Notes under the pieces: generated by a model | What the model was told of the DNA's origin: nothing | Databases searched by the model: none | What the model saw: only the letters and a program-made list of their open reading frames with translations | Translations under genes and position numbers: made by a program | Assembly: GCA_903871605.1 (NCBI GenBank) | Contig: CAIQHF010000021.1 | Span: forward strand, 1 to 64,000 | From: an uncultured Sphingomonadaceae bacterium | GTDB taxonomy: Bacteria > Pseudomonadota > Alphaproteobacteria > Sphingomonadales > Sphingomonadaceae | Direction of reading: 5' to 3' | Length of the DNA stretch: 64,000 nucleotides | Shown here: piece after piece, positions 29,475 to 41,418 of the stretch | Position numbering within the stretch: the first letter of the stretch is position 1 | Layout: the number at the start of each line of letters is the position of its first letter

Positions 29475-30091
29475 TGGAGAAGCTGGTCCTTCACGAATAT
29501 GCCCGCTCGGGCAATTGCTACAAGATCAGGCTCGTTGCGGCGCATGTCGGAGCGCCGATCGAGCGGCGCGAATATGACATTCTCACGGGCGAGACCCGCA
29601 CGCCTGCCTTCCTCGCCGGGATCAACGCCAACGGACGCATCCCCGTGTTGCAGATCGGCGAGCGCTTCCTGCCCGAAAGCGCCGCGGCCTGCGTCTATCT
29701 GGCCTATGGATCGCCGCTGATCCCGACCGATCGCTTCGATCATGCCGACATGCTGCGCTGGATGGCGTTCGAGCAATATAGCCATGAGCCCAACGTCGCG
29801 ACGCTGCGCTTCTGGCTGGCCTTCGTCGGCGTCGCCCGTCTTACCGACGCGCAGCGCGATCAGCTGCCCGCCCGCCGCGCCGCTGGCGAGGCCGCGCTCG
29901 ACGTGATGGAAGCGCATCTACGCGACCGCGCCTTCTTCGTCGCCGATCGCTTCACGCTCGCCGACGTCGCGCTCTACGCCTATACGCATGTGGCCGGCGA
30001 CGGCGGTTTCGATCTCGCGCGCTGGCCTGCGATCGAGGCGTGGTGCGCGCGCGTGGCAGCGCTTCCGGGGCATATCCCGATCGACGCCTAA
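29474..30091 (+). CDS. Glutathione S-transferase family protein
   Basis: A 205-residue protein with an N-terminal thioredoxin-like domain (SGNCYKIRLVAAHVGAPIERREY, and NGRIPVLQIGERFLPESAA, the cis-Pro and the Glu-Ser glutathione-binding pair) and an all-helical C-terminal domain. A serine or cysteine (SGNC) lies where the activating residue sits. Its ATG overlaps the stop of the upstream oxidoreductase (TGATG), suggesting a joint detoxification transcript. A strong terminator follows. Confidence 0.92.
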   Translation: MEKLVLHEYARSGNCYKIRLVAAHVGAPIERREYDILTGETRTPAFLAGINANGRIPVLQIGERFLPESAAACVYLAYGSPLIPTDRFDHADMLRWMAFEQYSHEPNVATLRFWLAFVGVARLTDAQRDQLPARRAAGEAALDVMEAHLRDRAFFVADRFTLADVALYAYTHVAGDGGFDLARWPAIEAWCARVAALPGHIPIDA

Positions 30092-30138
30092 GCGCTTGCC
30101 CCGCGCCGCGCCGCGCATTACATTCACCGCCATGCACA

Positions 30139-30171
30139 GGCCGCTCCCGCTGGGGGCGGCCGTTTCTTTAT
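30139..30171 (+). terminator. Intrinsic terminator after the GST gene
   Basis: GGCCGCTCCC (30139-30148) pairs with GGGGGCGGCC (30152-30161) over ten base pairs, one of them a G-T wobble, with a three-base loop, followed by GTTTCTTTATT. It separates the oxidoreductase-GST transcript from trcR. Confidence 0.8.
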
Positions 30172-30188
30172 TCGTCGGAGAACATCCC

Positions 30189-30884
30189 GTGTCCCAGCCG
30201 CTCATGCCCCATGCGACCGCGTCCTGGCTGGTCGACAACACCTCGCTCAGCTTTCCGCAGATCGCCGAATTTTGCGGGCTTCACATCCTCGAGATCCAGG
30301 CGATCGCCGACGACACCACCTCGACGAAGCTGACCGGCCGCGATCCGGTGCGTGCGCACGAGCTCGCGCAGGAGGAGATCGACAAGGGCCAGGCCAATCC
30401 CAACTACAAGCTGCAGATGTCGAAAGGCCCGGAGCAGGTTCGTCGCACCAAGGGGCCGCGCTACACGCCCGTCTCCAAGCGGCAGGACAAGCCCGACGGC
30501 ATCGCCTGGATCGTCCGCAACCACCCGGAGGTCACCGATGGCGCGATCGGCAAGCTGATCGGCACGACGCGCACCACGATCGGCGCGATCCGCGACCGCA
30601 CGCACTGGAACATCGCCAACATCACGCCGAAGGATCCGGTGACGCTCGGGCTCTGCTCGCAGCGCGAGCTCGATGCCGCGATCACCAAGGCGGCCAAGGC
30701 GGCGGGAATCGAGGCGCCGGTCGACGATCGCCTGCCCGGCGACCGCGCGGCGCTGATCGAGGAATTGCGTGCGCAGCGTGACGCGGCCCAACGGCTGCCC
30801 GTCGAGGAGGTCGAGCCCGACGGCAACGCGCCGCGGCCGAGCTACAGCCTGCCCGAGGGCGTCGTCGATCCGTTCAAGCGCTGA
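30189..30884 (+). CDS. trcR: DUF1013 / TrcR-type cell-cycle transcriptional regulator
   Basis: A 231-residue protein matching the alphaproteobacterial DUF1013 family, in which the Caulobacter and Brucella members are called TrcR, cell-cycle transcription regulators. Visible are [18 protein letters not shown] with the helix-turn-helix-like QIAEFCGLH, and a second HTH-like segment [19 protein letters not shown]. The GTG at 30189 is chosen because it matches the family N terminus and has GGAGA upstream; an ATG follows five codons later. It is followed closely by xseB. Confidence 0.88.
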   Translation: MSQPLMPHATASWLVDNTSLSFPQIAEFCGLHILEIQAIADDTTSTKLTGRDPVRAHELAQEEIDKGQANPNYKLQMSKGPEQVRRTKGPRYTPVSKRQDKPDGIAWIVRNHPEVTDGAIGKLIGTTRTTIGAIRDRTHWNIANITPKDPVTLGLCSQRELDAAITKAAKAAGIEAPVDDRLPGDRAALIEELRAQRDAAQRLPVEEVEPDGNAPRPSYSLPEGVVDPFKR

Positions 30885-30925
30885 TCGGCTTGACCGCCAA
30901 CATGCCCGTCGCCACAAGCGGCGCC

Positions 30926-31174
30926 ATGGCAGACACGGACGACGGCATCGCGGAACTGAGCTTCGAGGACGCGCTCAAACGGCTGGAGACGATCGTCCAG
31001 CAGCTCGAGAGCGGCGACGTGCCGCTCGAAAGGTCGATCGCGCTCTACAGCGAGGGCGATCGGCTTCGCGCGCAGTGTGAGGAGCGACTCAAGGCGGCCC
31101 AGGCGCGGATCGATCAGATCCAGCTGGGCAGCGATGGCGCACCCGCCGCGCTAAGGCCCTTCGATGCCGAGTGA
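30926..31174 (+). CDS. xseB: Exodeoxyribonuclease VII small subunit
   Basis: Partner of XseA in degrading single-stranded DNA. The 82-residue product has the family core [28 protein letters not shown], split across residues 10-37, and the [19 protein letters not shown] helix. The ATG at 30926 is preferred over one 12 codons upstream. The end approaches or overlaps ispA, the usual neighbour of xseB. Confidence 0.95.
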   Translation: MADTDDGIAELSFEDALKRLETIVQQLESGDVPLERSIALYSEGDRLRAQCEERLKAAQARIDQIQLGSDGAPAALRPFDAE

Positions 31175-31178
31175 TCCG

Positions 31179-32081
31179 ATGACCAGCCAGACCCCTTTGT
31201 CGCTCCCCGACGCGATGCAGACCGTCGCCGCCGAAATCGACGTCCAGTTCGAGCGCCTGCTCGCCTCGCCCGGCGATCCCCGCGATCTGCTTTACGAGGC
31301 GATGCGCCACGCCGCGATCGGCGGCGGCAAGCGGCTGCGCCCGCTGCTCGTCTATGCAAGCTCGATGCTGTTCAACGTCGGCTATGAGTGCGCCATACGC
31401 GCCGGGCTCGCGATCGAATGCATCCATGTGTACAGCCTGATCCACGACGATTTGCCGTGCATGGACGACGACGACACGCGCCGCGGCAAGCCGACCGTGC
31501 ACAAGCAATATGGCGAGGCGATCGGTGTTCTCGCGGGCGATGCGCTCCATGCGCTGGCGTTCGAGGTCGCGGCGGATCCGGCGACGCATCCCGATCCCTT
31601 CATCCGCGCCGAGCTCGCCTTCGAACTCGCGCGCGCGAGCGGCCCGTCGGGAATGGCGGGCGGCCAGATGATGGATCTCGCCGCCGAGGAGACGCGCTTC
31701 GACCTCTCGACCACGACGCGGCTGCAACAGCTCAAGACCGGTGCGCTGATCGCCTTCTGTCTCGAGGCCGGCGCGATTCTGGGGCATGTCCCGCCCGAGG
31801 GGCGGCGATCGCTGCGCGCCTATGCGCGCGACGTCGGGCTCGCCTTCCAGATTGCCGACGATCTGCTCGATGTCGAGGGCGATGCCGCGGTCGTCGGCAA
31901 GGCGACGGGCAAGGATGCGCAGGCGGGCAAGGCGACGTTCGTCTCGCTGCTCGGCATCGAGCGCGCGCGCGCGCAGGCGAGCATGCTCGTCGACCAGGCG
32001 ATCGCCCATCTCGCCGCATTTGGCCAGGAGGCCGATCTGTTGCGCCAGATCGCGCGCTACGTCGTCGAGCGGGATCATTGA
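31179..32081 (+). CDS. ispA: Polyprenyl (farnesyl/geranyl) diphosphate synthase
   Basis: Builds farnesyl diphosphate for quinones, carotenoids and undecaprenyl carriers. The 300-residue product has the first aspartate-rich motif DDLPCMDDDD and the second DDLLDVEGD, plus the GGGKRLRP and GQMMDL segments of short-chain trans-prenyltransferases. The start may be the ATG at 31179 or the one at 31164, which overlaps xseB. In sphingomonads this enzyme would also supply carotenoid precursors. Confidence 0.95.
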   Translation: MTSQTPLSLPDAMQTVAAEIDVQFERLLASPGDPRDLLYEAMRHAAIGGGKRLRPLLVYASSMLFNVGYECAIRAGLAIECIHVYSLIHDDLPCMDDDDTRRGKPTVHKQYGEAIGVLAGDALHALAFEVAADPATHPDPFIRAELAFELARASGPSGMAGGQMMDLAAEETRFDLSTTTRLQQLKTGALIAFCLEAGAILGHVPPEGRRSLRAYARDVGLAFQIADDLLDVEGDAAVVGKATGKDAQAGKATFVSLLGIERARAQASMLVDQAIAHLAAFGQEADLLRQIARYVVERDH

Positions 32082-32085
32082 GGAT

Positions 32086-32619
32086 ATGGCAGTGACCGGC
32101 GCTCGAGTTGGCATTTATCCGGGCACGTTCGATCCGGTCACGCTCGGCCATATGGATATCATCCGCCGCGCGACCGCGCTGGTCGACCGGCTGGTGATCG
32201 GGGTCACCACCAACCCCTCCAAATCGCCGATGTTCACGATCGACGAGCGGCTGGCGATGGTCCGCCGCGAGACCGCTGAGCTGGGCAATGCGGCGATCGA
32301 GGTGGTCGCGTTCGACAGCCTGCTGATCCATTTCGCGCGCGCGCAGGGCGCATCGGTGATCGTCCGCGGGCTGCGCGCGGTCGCCGACTTCGAATATGAA
32401 TATCAGATGGCGGGGATGAACCAGCAGCTCGACCGTCGGATCGAGACGGTGTTCCTGATGGCCGACGTCGCTTTGCAGCCCATCGCGTCGCGATTGGTCA
32501 AGGAGATCGCGCTCTACGGCGGTGACATCGACGCCTTCGTCCCGGCCAGCGTGGCGTCCGAAGTCGGTGACCGCGTCGCCCGGAACGGGATCAAGGGCGA
32601 TGGCGGCGTTCAGCGATAG
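32086..32619 (+). CDS. coaD: Phosphopantetheine adenylyltransferase
   Basis: Makes dephospho-CoA from phosphopantetheine and ATP. The 177-residue product has the nucleotidyltransferase motif GTFDPVTLGHMDII near the N terminus, IVRGLRAVADFEYE, and the ATP-binding PIASRLVKEIA segment. The ATG at 32086 follows the ispA stop by four bases, with TTGAGGAT as ribosome site. Confidence 0.97.
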   Translation: MAVTGARVGIYPGTFDPVTLGHMDIIRRATALVDRLVIGVTTNPSKSPMFTIDERLAMVRRETAELGNAAIEVVAFDSLLIHFARAQGASVIVRGLRAVADFEYEYQMAGMNQQLDRRIETVFLMADVALQPIASRLVKEIALYGGDIDAFVPASVASEVGDRVARNGIKGDGGVQR

Positions 32620-32694
32620 GAAAGCGCCCCGGCTTCAGCTAGGGCATCGACAATCATGATATGCGCCCGCCGCATTCCGGAGCCCGGCCGACCT

Positions 32695-33417
32695 ATGAAA
32701 CGCCTTTCCCTTTTCCTTGTTACCGCCGCCTTGCTCGCCGGTGCGCCGGCACATGCGAAGAAGCCGCACCGCACCAAGGCGCAGAAGATCGAGCTCAGGC
32801 AGGCCGACGTGGCCTCGCAGTCGATCGATCTGAACGCCTATCTGGCGCCGCCGCTGACCCCCGACAACACGTGGGACCTCGATCTTTCGGACGGCGGCCG
32901 CGTCGTCATCCAGCTCCGCCCCGATAAGGCCCCCAAGATGGTCGAGCGGATCAAGACGCTGTCGGCACAGGGCTTCTACACCGGTCTCACCTTCCATCGC
33001 GTGATCGACGGCTTCATGGCGCAGGGCGGCGATCCCAAGGGCACGGGCGAGGGTGGCTCGACGCTTCCCGACGTGCCCGCCGAGTTCAACGACCTGCCGC
33101 ACGTCCGCGGAGCCGTCGCCGCGGCGCGCGCCGCGAGCGAGAATAGCGCGAACAGCCAGTTCTACATCATGTTCCAGCCGGTGCTGAAGCTCGACAATCA
33201 TTATACGGTGTTCGGCCGCGTCGTGCAGGGCATGGCCTATGTCGACGCGATCCAGCGCGGCGAGCCGCCCGCCAACCCGACGCGGATCGTGCGCGCGATC
33301 ATCGGCAGCGATCCTGCGGCCAATACGCCGCCGCCTCCGCTGCCGCCGGTTGCGGCTCCCGCCGCCTTGCCGTCGGGGCCGATGACGCCGCCGCCTTCGG
33401 GTACGCCGCAGCAGTAA
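32695..33417 (+). CDS. Exported cyclophilin-type peptidyl-prolyl isomerase
   Basis: A 240-residue periplasmic foldase. An N-terminal signal peptide ([18 protein letters not shown]) is followed by a cyclophilin domain with [34 protein letters not shown] and NSQFYIMF, which line the proline pocket; the usual active-site Trp/His positions are partly replaced, as in many bacterial members. The C terminus is a Pro/Ala-rich tail of about 35 residues. It lies 14 bases before queA. Confidence 0.93.
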   Translation: MKRLSLFLVTAALLAGAPAHAKKPHRTKAQKIELRQADVASQSIDLNAYLAPPLTPDNTWDLDLSDGGRVVIQLRPDKAPKMVERIKTLSAQGFYTGLTFHRVIDGFMAQGGDPKGTGEGGSTLPDVPAEFNDLPHVRGAVAAARAASENSANSQFYIMFQPVLKLDNHYTVFGRVVQGMAYVDAIQRGEPPANPTRIVRAIIGSDPAANTPPPPLPPVAAPAALPSGPMTPPPSGTPQQ

Positions 33418-33431
33418 CGGGGCGCGACGCG

Positions 33432-34463
33432 ATGCGCGTCGATCTGTTCGATTTCGATCTTCCGGCCGAGGCGATCGCCTTACGCCCCGCGAGCCCGCGC
33501 GATTCGGCCAGGATGCTGGTCGTCGCCGATGGCGCGATGGCGGATCATGTCGTCTCCGATCTGCCGGCGTTGCTGCGCGCCGGCGATTGCCTGGTGTTCA
33601 ACGACACGCGTGTCATCCCCGCGCAGCTCGAAGGACGGCGCGGCGACGCGAAGATCGGCGCGACGTTGCACAAGCGCGAAGGGCCGCGCGACTGGCGCGC
33701 CTTTGTTCGCAACGGCCGGCGGCTGCGCGCGGGCGACCGCATCGAATTCGGCGCGGGGGTCACGGCGGTTGCGACCGGACGCGAAGAGGACGGAAGCTGG
33801 CTGCTCGGTTTCGCCGGCGACGAGCCGGTCGAGTTGCTGCTCGACCGCGCGGGGCGGATGCCGTTGCCGCCCTACATCGCCGCGCGGCGTCCGACCGACG
33901 CGCGCGATGCCGACGACTATCAGACGATGTTCGCCGACCAGCCGGGTGCGGTCGCGGCGCCCACCGCGGCGTTGCACTTCACCCCCGCACTGATGGCATC
34001 GCTCGCCGCTGCCGGGATCGCGCACGAGACGCTGACGCTGCACGTCGGCGCGGGCACCTTCCTGCCGGTCAAGGCGGACGACACCGCCGACCACCGCATG
34101 CATGCCGAATGGGGCCGCATCGACCCGGCGACCGCTGACCGGCTCAATGCGGTGCGTGGGGGCGGCGGTCGGCTGATCGCGGTCGGCACGACGTCGCTGC
34201 GGCTGCTCGAGAGCGCGACGGGCGAGGACGGCGTGATCCGTCCGTTCGACGGCGACACGTCGATCTTCATCACGCCGGGCTATCGCTTCCGCGCGATCGA
34301 TGGGTTGGTCACCAACTTCCACCTGCCCAAATCGACGCTGTTCATGCTGGTCTCGGCGCTGATGGGGCTGGAGACGATGCAGGCCGCCTATGCCCACGCG
34401 ATCGCGCGCGGCTATCGCTTCTACAGCTATGGCGATTCGAGCCTGCTCTTGCCACAAGGCTGA
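33432..34463 (+). CDS. queA: tRNA preQ1(34) S-adenosylmethionine ribosyltransferase-isomerase
   Basis: Transfers the ribosyl part of S-adenosylmethionine to preQ1 in tRNA, giving epoxyqueuosine. The 343-residue product carries [28 protein letters not shown], split across residues 2-30, [15 protein letters not shown], and [18 protein letters not shown] near the end. Length is normal. It is followed three bases later by ligA. The tgt gene, often adjacent, is not here. Confidence 0.97.
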   Translation: MRVDLFDFDLPAEAIALRPASPRDSARMLVVADGAMADHVVSDLPALLRAGDCLVFNDTRVIPAQLEGRRGDAKIGATLHKREGPRDWRAFVRNGRRLRAGDRIEFGAGVTAVATGREEDGSWLLGFAGDEPVELLLDRAGRMPLPPYIAARRPTDARDADDYQTMFADQPGAVAAPTAALHFTPALMASLAAAGIAHETLTLHVGAGTFLPVKADDTADHRMHAEWGRIDPATADRLNAVRGGGGRLIAVGTTSLRLLESATGEDGVIRPFDGDTSIFITPGYRFRAIDGLVTNFHLPKSTLFMLVSALMGLETMQAAYAHAIARGYRFYSYGDSSLLLPQG

Positions 34464-36578
<2,115 letters not shown>

Positions 36579-36589
36579 GCTCAGCTGTT

Positions 36590-36680
36590 CCCTGGCGCAG
36601 GCCGGGGCCCAGGCCCCCCTTAATCATTGTGCGCGGCGTTTGCGTCATCGTGCGGGCCTGGGCCCCGGCCTTCGCCGGGG
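36590..36680. repeat. Palindromic element after ligA
   Basis: Left arm 36590-36616 and right arm 36654-36680 (core GGCCGGGGCCCAGGCCC) are inverted with two or three mismatches over 27 bases. The loop carries GCGCGGCGTTTGCGTC, shared with the element at 16970-17026. It lies between ligA and phhA and may stop read-through. Confidence 0.75.
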
Positions 36681-36739
36681 GACGGTGACGGTCCATCCAA
36701 GCGACTCGCATATTCCGTATCACACGTTACCATGTCGGC

Positions 36740-37609
36740 ATGGCCGACCACGCATTCGAACATCCCCCCGAGGGCGCCGCGGCCGACTGGACCGTGCCGC
36801 AGGACTGGGCGGCCTATACCGCCGAGGATCACGAGACCTGGGACATCCTCTTCGCGCGCCAGTCCGCGCTGCTGCCCGGCCGCGCCTGCGAGGCGTATCT
36901 GCGCGGGCTCGACGTGCTGCGGCTCTCCAAGCCAGGCATCCCCGATTATGCCGAGCTCAACCAACGGCTGATGGCGGCGACGGGCTGGCAGGTGGTCGCC
37001 GTGCCCGGCCTCGTGCCCGACGCGGTGTTCTTCGACCATCTCGCCAATCGCCGTTTCGTCGCGGGCAATTTCATCCGCAGGCGCGACCAGCTCGACTATC
37101 TGCAGGAACCCGACGTGTTCCACGACGTGTTCGGGCATGTGCCGATGCTCGCCGACCCGGTATTCGCCGACTATATGGCGGCCTATGGGCGGGGCGGCTT
37201 GCGCTCGCTCGGCTTCGGCGCGCTCGACAAGCTGGCGCGGCTCTATTGGTACACGGTCGAGTTCGGGCTGGTGCGCGAGGCGGGTGGCCTGCGGCTGTTC
37301 GGCTCAGGCATCGTCTCGAGCTTCGGTGAGAGCCGCTTCGCGCTCGACGATCCCAGCCCCAACCGCATCGCCTTCGATCTCGAGCGCGTGATGCGCACGC
37401 GCTACCGGATCGACGATTATCAGCAGGTTTATTTCGTCATCGACAGTTTCGAGGATCTGCTCCGCCAGACGCTTGAGACCGACTTTGCGCCGCTCTATGC
37501 GCGGCTGGCGGGGCTGCCCGATCTCGGGCCGGCGGACGTGATCGACGGAGACGCGCTGATCACGCGCGGCACCCAGGCCTATGCGATGGAGCGGGCGGGG
37601 GCGGGTTGA
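36740..37609 (+). CDS. phhA: Phenylalanine 4-monooxygenase
   Basis: Iron- and pterin-dependent hydroxylation of phenylalanine to tyrosine. The 289-residue product has EPDVFHDVFGHVPML, with the two iron-binding histidines, and the third ligand glutamate in WYTVEFGL. It is the single-domain bacterial form without the regulatory ACT domain of the animal enzyme. The start ATG at 36740 follows a 50-base spacer after the palindromic element. The pterin recycling gene phhB is not in the window. Confidence 0.95.
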   Translation: MADHAFEHPPEGAAADWTVPQDWAAYTAEDHETWDILFARQSALLPGRACEAYLRGLDVLRLSKPGIPDYAELNQRLMAATGWQVVAVPGLVPDAVFFDHLANRRFVAGNFIRRRDQLDYLQEPDVFHDVFGHVPMLADPVFADYMAAYGRGGLRSLGFGALDKLARLYWYTVEFGLVREAGGLRLFGSGIVSSFGESRFALDDPSPNRIAFDLERVMRTRYRIDDYQQVYFVIDSFEDLLRQTLETDFAPLYARLAGLPDLGPADVIDGDALITRGTQAYAMERAGAG

Positions 37610-37620
37610 GCGCACCGATT

Positions 37621-37699
37621 TGTGCTCCTGCGTAGGCAGGAGCCCAGGTGAAGGGCCCCAGCGCTTGCAACCCTGGGCTCCTGCCTACGCAGGAGCACA
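37621..37699. repeat. Nested palindrome between phhA and dnaE
   Basis: Arms 37621-37648 and 37672-37699 are perfect 28-base inverted copies. Each arm is itself a hairpin (GCTCCTGC GTAG GCAGGAGC), so the DNA could fold as one long stem or as two small ones. It ends 54 bases before the dnaE ATG. The arm sequence is unlike the other two palindrome families here. Confidence 0.85.
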
Positions 37700-37752
37700 T
37701 CGGGTGGTCCTGGCCGCTTCACAGGATCGTCACGGTCGCGCATAGTCGGTCG

Positions 37753-40700
37753 ATGGATTCGACCCCCTTCGTGCCGCTCCGCGTGTTCACCGCCTACACG
37801 ATGCTCGAAGGCGCGATCGAGCCCAAGAACCTCGCCAAACACGCCCGCACGCTGGGTTTCCCCGCCACTGCGATTTGCGACCGCAACGGTCTTTACGGCG
37901 CGATGGCCTATTCCGCCGCCGCCAAGGCGGTGGGCGTGCAGCCGATCATCGGCACGTTGCTCGCGGTCGCGCGGCCGGCCGATTGCGGCGGCGCCGAGGC
38001 GGGCAAACCACCGGTGATCGACTGGCTGCCGCTCTATGCGCAGGACGCGACCGGCTACGACAATCTCTGCGCGCTGGTCTCGGCGGCGCATCTCGGCCGC
38101 CCGATCGAGGACGACGCGCATGTGCCCTTCGACGCGCTCGACGGCCGCGCCGACGGCCTGATCGCGCTGACCGGTGCGGGCGACGGCGCGTTGGCGCGGC
38201 TGCTCGGCGCCGGCCAGACGGACCACGGCCTGCGCTACGCCGATCGGTTGCAGGCGCTGTTCGGCGACCGGCTCTATGTCGAGCTGGCACGGCGCGGCGA
38301 TGCCATCGAGGACGCGGCGGAGGCAGCGCTGATCGATCTGGCCTATGCGCGCGATCTCCCGCTCGTCGCGACCAACCCGGCCTGCTTCGCCGAGGCGCAG
38401 TTTCACGCCGCGCACGACGCGATGCTGTGCATCGCGGACTCCGCCTATGTCGATTCGACCGATCGGCGCTGTTCGTCGCCCGAGGCGTGGCTAAAGCCCG
38501 CGTCCGAGATGGCGCGGCTGTTCGAGGACCTGCCCGAGGCGATCCTCAACACGCGCGTCGTCGCGCAGCGTACCGCCTTCGCCGCACCCAAGCGCAAGCC
38601 GATCCTTCCCAGCCTCGCCGGCGACCGCGAGGGCGAGGCGGCGGCGCTTCGCGCCGACGCGCGCGCGGGGTTGGTCGCGCGGCTGCGGTGGATCGAGGAA
38701 TTGGAGGCGATTGCCCAAAAACCGTTCGTCCCGAGCGAAGTCGATGAACACGAAACAGGCGCCGCGCTTGGCGCCGGTCCCTCGACTGCGCTCGGGACGA
38801 ACGGAGTAGGGGGGGGCCTCTCCGAAGCCGAGCTCGAAACCAAATATGCCGCCTATTTCGAGCGACTCGCCTTCGAGGTCGACGTCATCGTCAACATGGG
38901 TTTCCCGGGCTATTTCCTGATCGTCGCCGACTTCATCAAATGGGCGAAGGACCACGACATACCCGTAGGGCCCGGCCGCGGCTCGGGCGCGGGCTCGGTG
39001 GTCGCCTGGTCGCTGACGATCACCGATCTCGATCCGTTGCGGCTCGGGCTGCTGTTCGAGCGCTTCCTCAATCCCGAACGCGTGTCGATGCCCGACTTCG
39101 ACATCGATTTCTGCGAAACGCGGCGCGGCGAGGTGATCCGCTACGTCCAGGAGAAATATGGCCGCGGCCAGGTCGCGCAGATCATCACCTTTGGGAAGCT
39201 GAAGGCGCGCGCGGTGCTCAAGGACACCGGTCGCGTCCTGCAGATGAGCTACGGCCAGGTCGATCGCCTTGCCAAGCTGATCCCCAACCACCCGACCGAT
39301 CCCTGGACGCTCGACCGCGCGATCAACGGCGTGTCCGAACTCGCGCACGAATATCGCCAGCCCGAGGTCAAGCGGCTGCTCGATCTTGCGATGCAGCTCG
39401 AGGGCTTTCCGCGCCACTCGTCGACCCATGCGGCGGGCGTGGTGATCGGCGACCGGCCGCTCGACCAGCTCGTCCCGCTCTACCGCGACCCGCGCTCGGA
39501 CATGCCCGTCACCCAGTTCGACATGAAATATGTCGAGGAGGCGGGGCTGGTGAAGTTCGACTTCCTCGGGCTCAAGACGCTGTCGGTGCTGCAGAAGGCG
39601 GTGCAGATGCTCGCCAAGCGGGGCGTCACGGTCGATCTCGCGGCGCTGTTGTGGGACGACGAGCCGACCTACAGGCTGCTCCAGTCGGGCAACACCGTCG
39701 GCGTGTTCCAGGTCGAGTCCGAGGGCATGCGCCGCACGCTGTCGGCGGTGAAGCCGACCGTGTTCGAGGACATCATCGCGCTCGGTGCGCTCTACCGGCC
39801 CGGCCCGATGGACAATATCCCGCTCTTCGGCCAGCGCAAGAACGGCCAGGCCTCGATCGAATATCCGCACCCGCTGCTCGAGACGATCCTCGCCGAGACC
39901 TACGGCATCTTCGTCTACCAGGAGCAGGTGATGCAGGCGGCGCAGGTGCTCGCCGGCTACACGCTCGGCGGCGCGGACATGCTGCGCCGCGCGATGGGCA
40001 AGAAGATCAAGGCGGAGATGGACGCGCAGCGCCAGATCTTCGTCGAGGGCTGCGCCAAGCAGAACGGCATCGCCGCACCCAAGGCCAATGAACTGTTCGA
40101 CTTGATCGACAAATTCGCGGGCTACGGCTTCAACAAGAGCCATGCCGCCGCCTACGCGTTGCTCACCTATCAGACCGCATGGCTCAAGGCGCATCATCCG
40201 GTCGAATTCTACGCCGCCTCGATGTGCTTCGACATGGCGCAGACCGACAAGCTCGCCATCTTCGCCGACGACATGCGGCGGCTCGGCGTCACCTGCCTGC
40301 CGCCGTCGATCAACCAGAGCGCCGCCGAGTTTACGGTGGAGGCCAGGCCCGACGGGTCGCTCGCGGTGCGCTATGCGCTGGGCGCGCTCAAGGGCGTCGG
40401 CGAGCGCGCGATGGACGAGATGTGCGCCGAGCGATTGTCCGGTGGCCCGTTCAGGACGCTCGAGGATTTCGCCGATCGCATCGATCCGCGGCTGCTCAAC
40501 CGCCGCCAGCTCGAAAGCCTCGCGGCGGGCGGCGCGTTCGAGGAGCTCGGCCACGACCGCGCGACGATCTTCGCCGCCGCCGAGACGATCCTCGCGCACG
40601 CCAATGCGGCGGCGGCGGCGCGGATCAGCGGGCAGGGCGGGCTGTTCGGCGGCGACATGGCGGCCGACGTCCCGCCGATCCGCCTGCCCACCGGCCAGCA

Positions 40701-41409
40701 TTGGTCGATGGCCGAGACGATGGCCGCGGAGAAGGAGGCGTTCGGCTTTTATTTCTCGGCGCACCCGACCGACCGTTACCGCCATCTGGCGCAGGCGCAC
40801 GGATGCCGCAGCTTCACCGAATGGTGCGCGCTGCCGGCGCCGCCGCAGCCCGAGCCCGATGAGCGCGGCCGTCGTCAGCCCGCGCCCTCCGTCTCGATGG
40901 CCGCGCTGATCGAGGATGCGCGCTGGCGGACCTCGGCCAAGGGGCGACGCTATCTGATGGTCGGCTGCTCGGACGCGTCGGGCCAGTTCCAGGCGAGCTG
41001 CTTCGACGACGATGTCTCGGTGCGCATCGAGGAGGCGGCCAAAGTGGGCGGCTGTGGACTGCTGATGGTCGAGCTCGACCGCAAGCCCGGCGACGAGACG
41101 CCGCGCGTCACGATCCGCAACATCCGCCCGTTCGAGGGCATGACGATGGCGACGCGGCTGCGGCTCGACGTCACGCTCGACGACCCGGTGGGGGCGGCGG
41201 CGCTGGCGGGCGCGCTCGCGGGCCTGCGCGGCGGGCGGGGCGAACTGCATCTGTTCGCGATGCTGCCCGATGGACGGACGGCGCATATGCTCGCCGGGCG
41301 CGACTATATGTTCGACGCCGAGATGGTGCAGCGGATCGAGAAGCTACCGGGTGTCGCATCGGCGCGGTTGGCGCCGATCGAGGGACCCAGGCTGGCGCTG
41401 GTCGGCTAG
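37753..41409 (+). CDS. dnaE: DNA polymerase III alpha subunit, with an in-frame palindromic insert
   Basis: The replicative polymerase, DnaE1 type. The 1218-residue product has an N-terminal PHP domain (FVPLRVFTAYTMLEGAI), the palm with PGRGSGAGSVVAW and the catalytic aspartates in PDFDIDF, the fingers (GYGFNKSHAAAYA), the HhH region and a C-terminal OB/tau-binding part. Residues about 324-351 are encoded by a palindromic element (38722-38804) lying in the linker between the PHP domain and the palm; the frame is kept. The start is the ATG at 37753; the frame is open upstream through the nested palindrome but that part is not family-like. Confidence 0.97.
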   Translation: MDSTPFVPLRVFTAYTMLEGAIEPKNLAKHARTLGFPATAICDRNGLYGAMAYSAAAKAVGVQPIIGTLLAVARPADCGGAEAGKPPVIDWLPLYAQDATGYDNLCALVSAAHLGRPIEDDAHVPFDALDGRADGLIALTGAGDGALARLLGAGQTDHGLRYADRLQALFGDRLYVELARRGDAIEDAAEAALIDLAYARDLPLVATNPACFAEAQFHAAHDAMLCIADSAYVDSTDRRCSSPEAWLKPASEMARLFEDLPEAILNTRVVAQRTAFAAPKRKPILPSLAGDREGEAAALRADARAGLVARLRWIEELEAIAQKPFVPSEVDEHETGAALGAGPSTALGTNGVGGGLSEAELETKYAAYFERLAFEVDVIVNMGFPGYFLIVADFIKWAKDHDIPVGPGRGSGAGSVVAWSLTITDLDPLRLGLLFERFLNPERVSMPDFDIDFCETRRGEVIRYVQEKYGRGQVAQIITFGKLKARAVLKDTGRVLQMSYGQVDRLAKLIPNHPTDPWTLDRAINGVSELAHEYRQPEVKRLLDLAMQLEGFPRHSSTHAAGVVIGDRPLDQLVPLYRDPRSDMPVTQFDMKYVEEAGLVKFDFLGLKTLSVLQKAVQMLAKRGVTVDLAALLWDDEPTYRLLQSGNTVGVFQVESEGMRRTLSAVKPTVFEDIIALGALYRPGPMDNIPLFGQRKNGQASIEYPHPLLETILAETYGIFVYQEQVMQAAQVLAGYTLGGADMLRRAMGKKIKAEMDAQRQIFVEGCAKQNGIAAPKANELFDLIDKFAGYGFNKSHAAAYALLTYQTAWLKAHHPVEFYAASMCFDMAQTDKLAIFADDMRRLGVTCLPPSINQSAAEFTVEARPDGSLAVRYALGALKGVGERAMDEMCAERLSGGPFRTLEDFADRIDPRLLNRRQLESLAAGGAFEELGHDRATIFAAAETILAHANAAAAARISGQGGLFGGDMAADVPPIRLPTGQHWSMAETMAAEKEAFGFYFSAHPTDRYRHLAQAHGCRSFTEWCALPAPPQPEPDERGRRQPAPSVSMAALIEDARWRTSAKGRRYLMVGCSDASGQFQASCFDDDVSVRIEEAAKVGGCGLLMVELDRKPGDETPRVTIRNIRPFEGMTMATRLRLDVTLDDPVGAAALAGALAGLRGGRGELHLFAMLPDGRTAHMLAGRDYMFDAEMVQRIEKLPGVASARLAPIEGPRLALVG
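38720..38807. repeat. Palindromic element inside dnaE
   Basis: Left arm 38722-38744 and right arm 38782-38804 (CCGTTCGTCCCGAGCG core) are 23-base inverted copies with one mismatch. The same arms make up the intergenic element at 23848-23932. The element is translated in the dnaE frame with no stop codon and adds about 28 residues of Gly/Thr/Ala-rich sequence. Confidence 0.85.
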
Positions 41410-41418
41410 TCGCGACGG

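Noticed and set aside
38491-41286. Long minus-strand open frame across dnaE
   Set aside because: Antisense shadow of a GC-rich gene; composition is His/Arg/Glu-rich with no family pattern.
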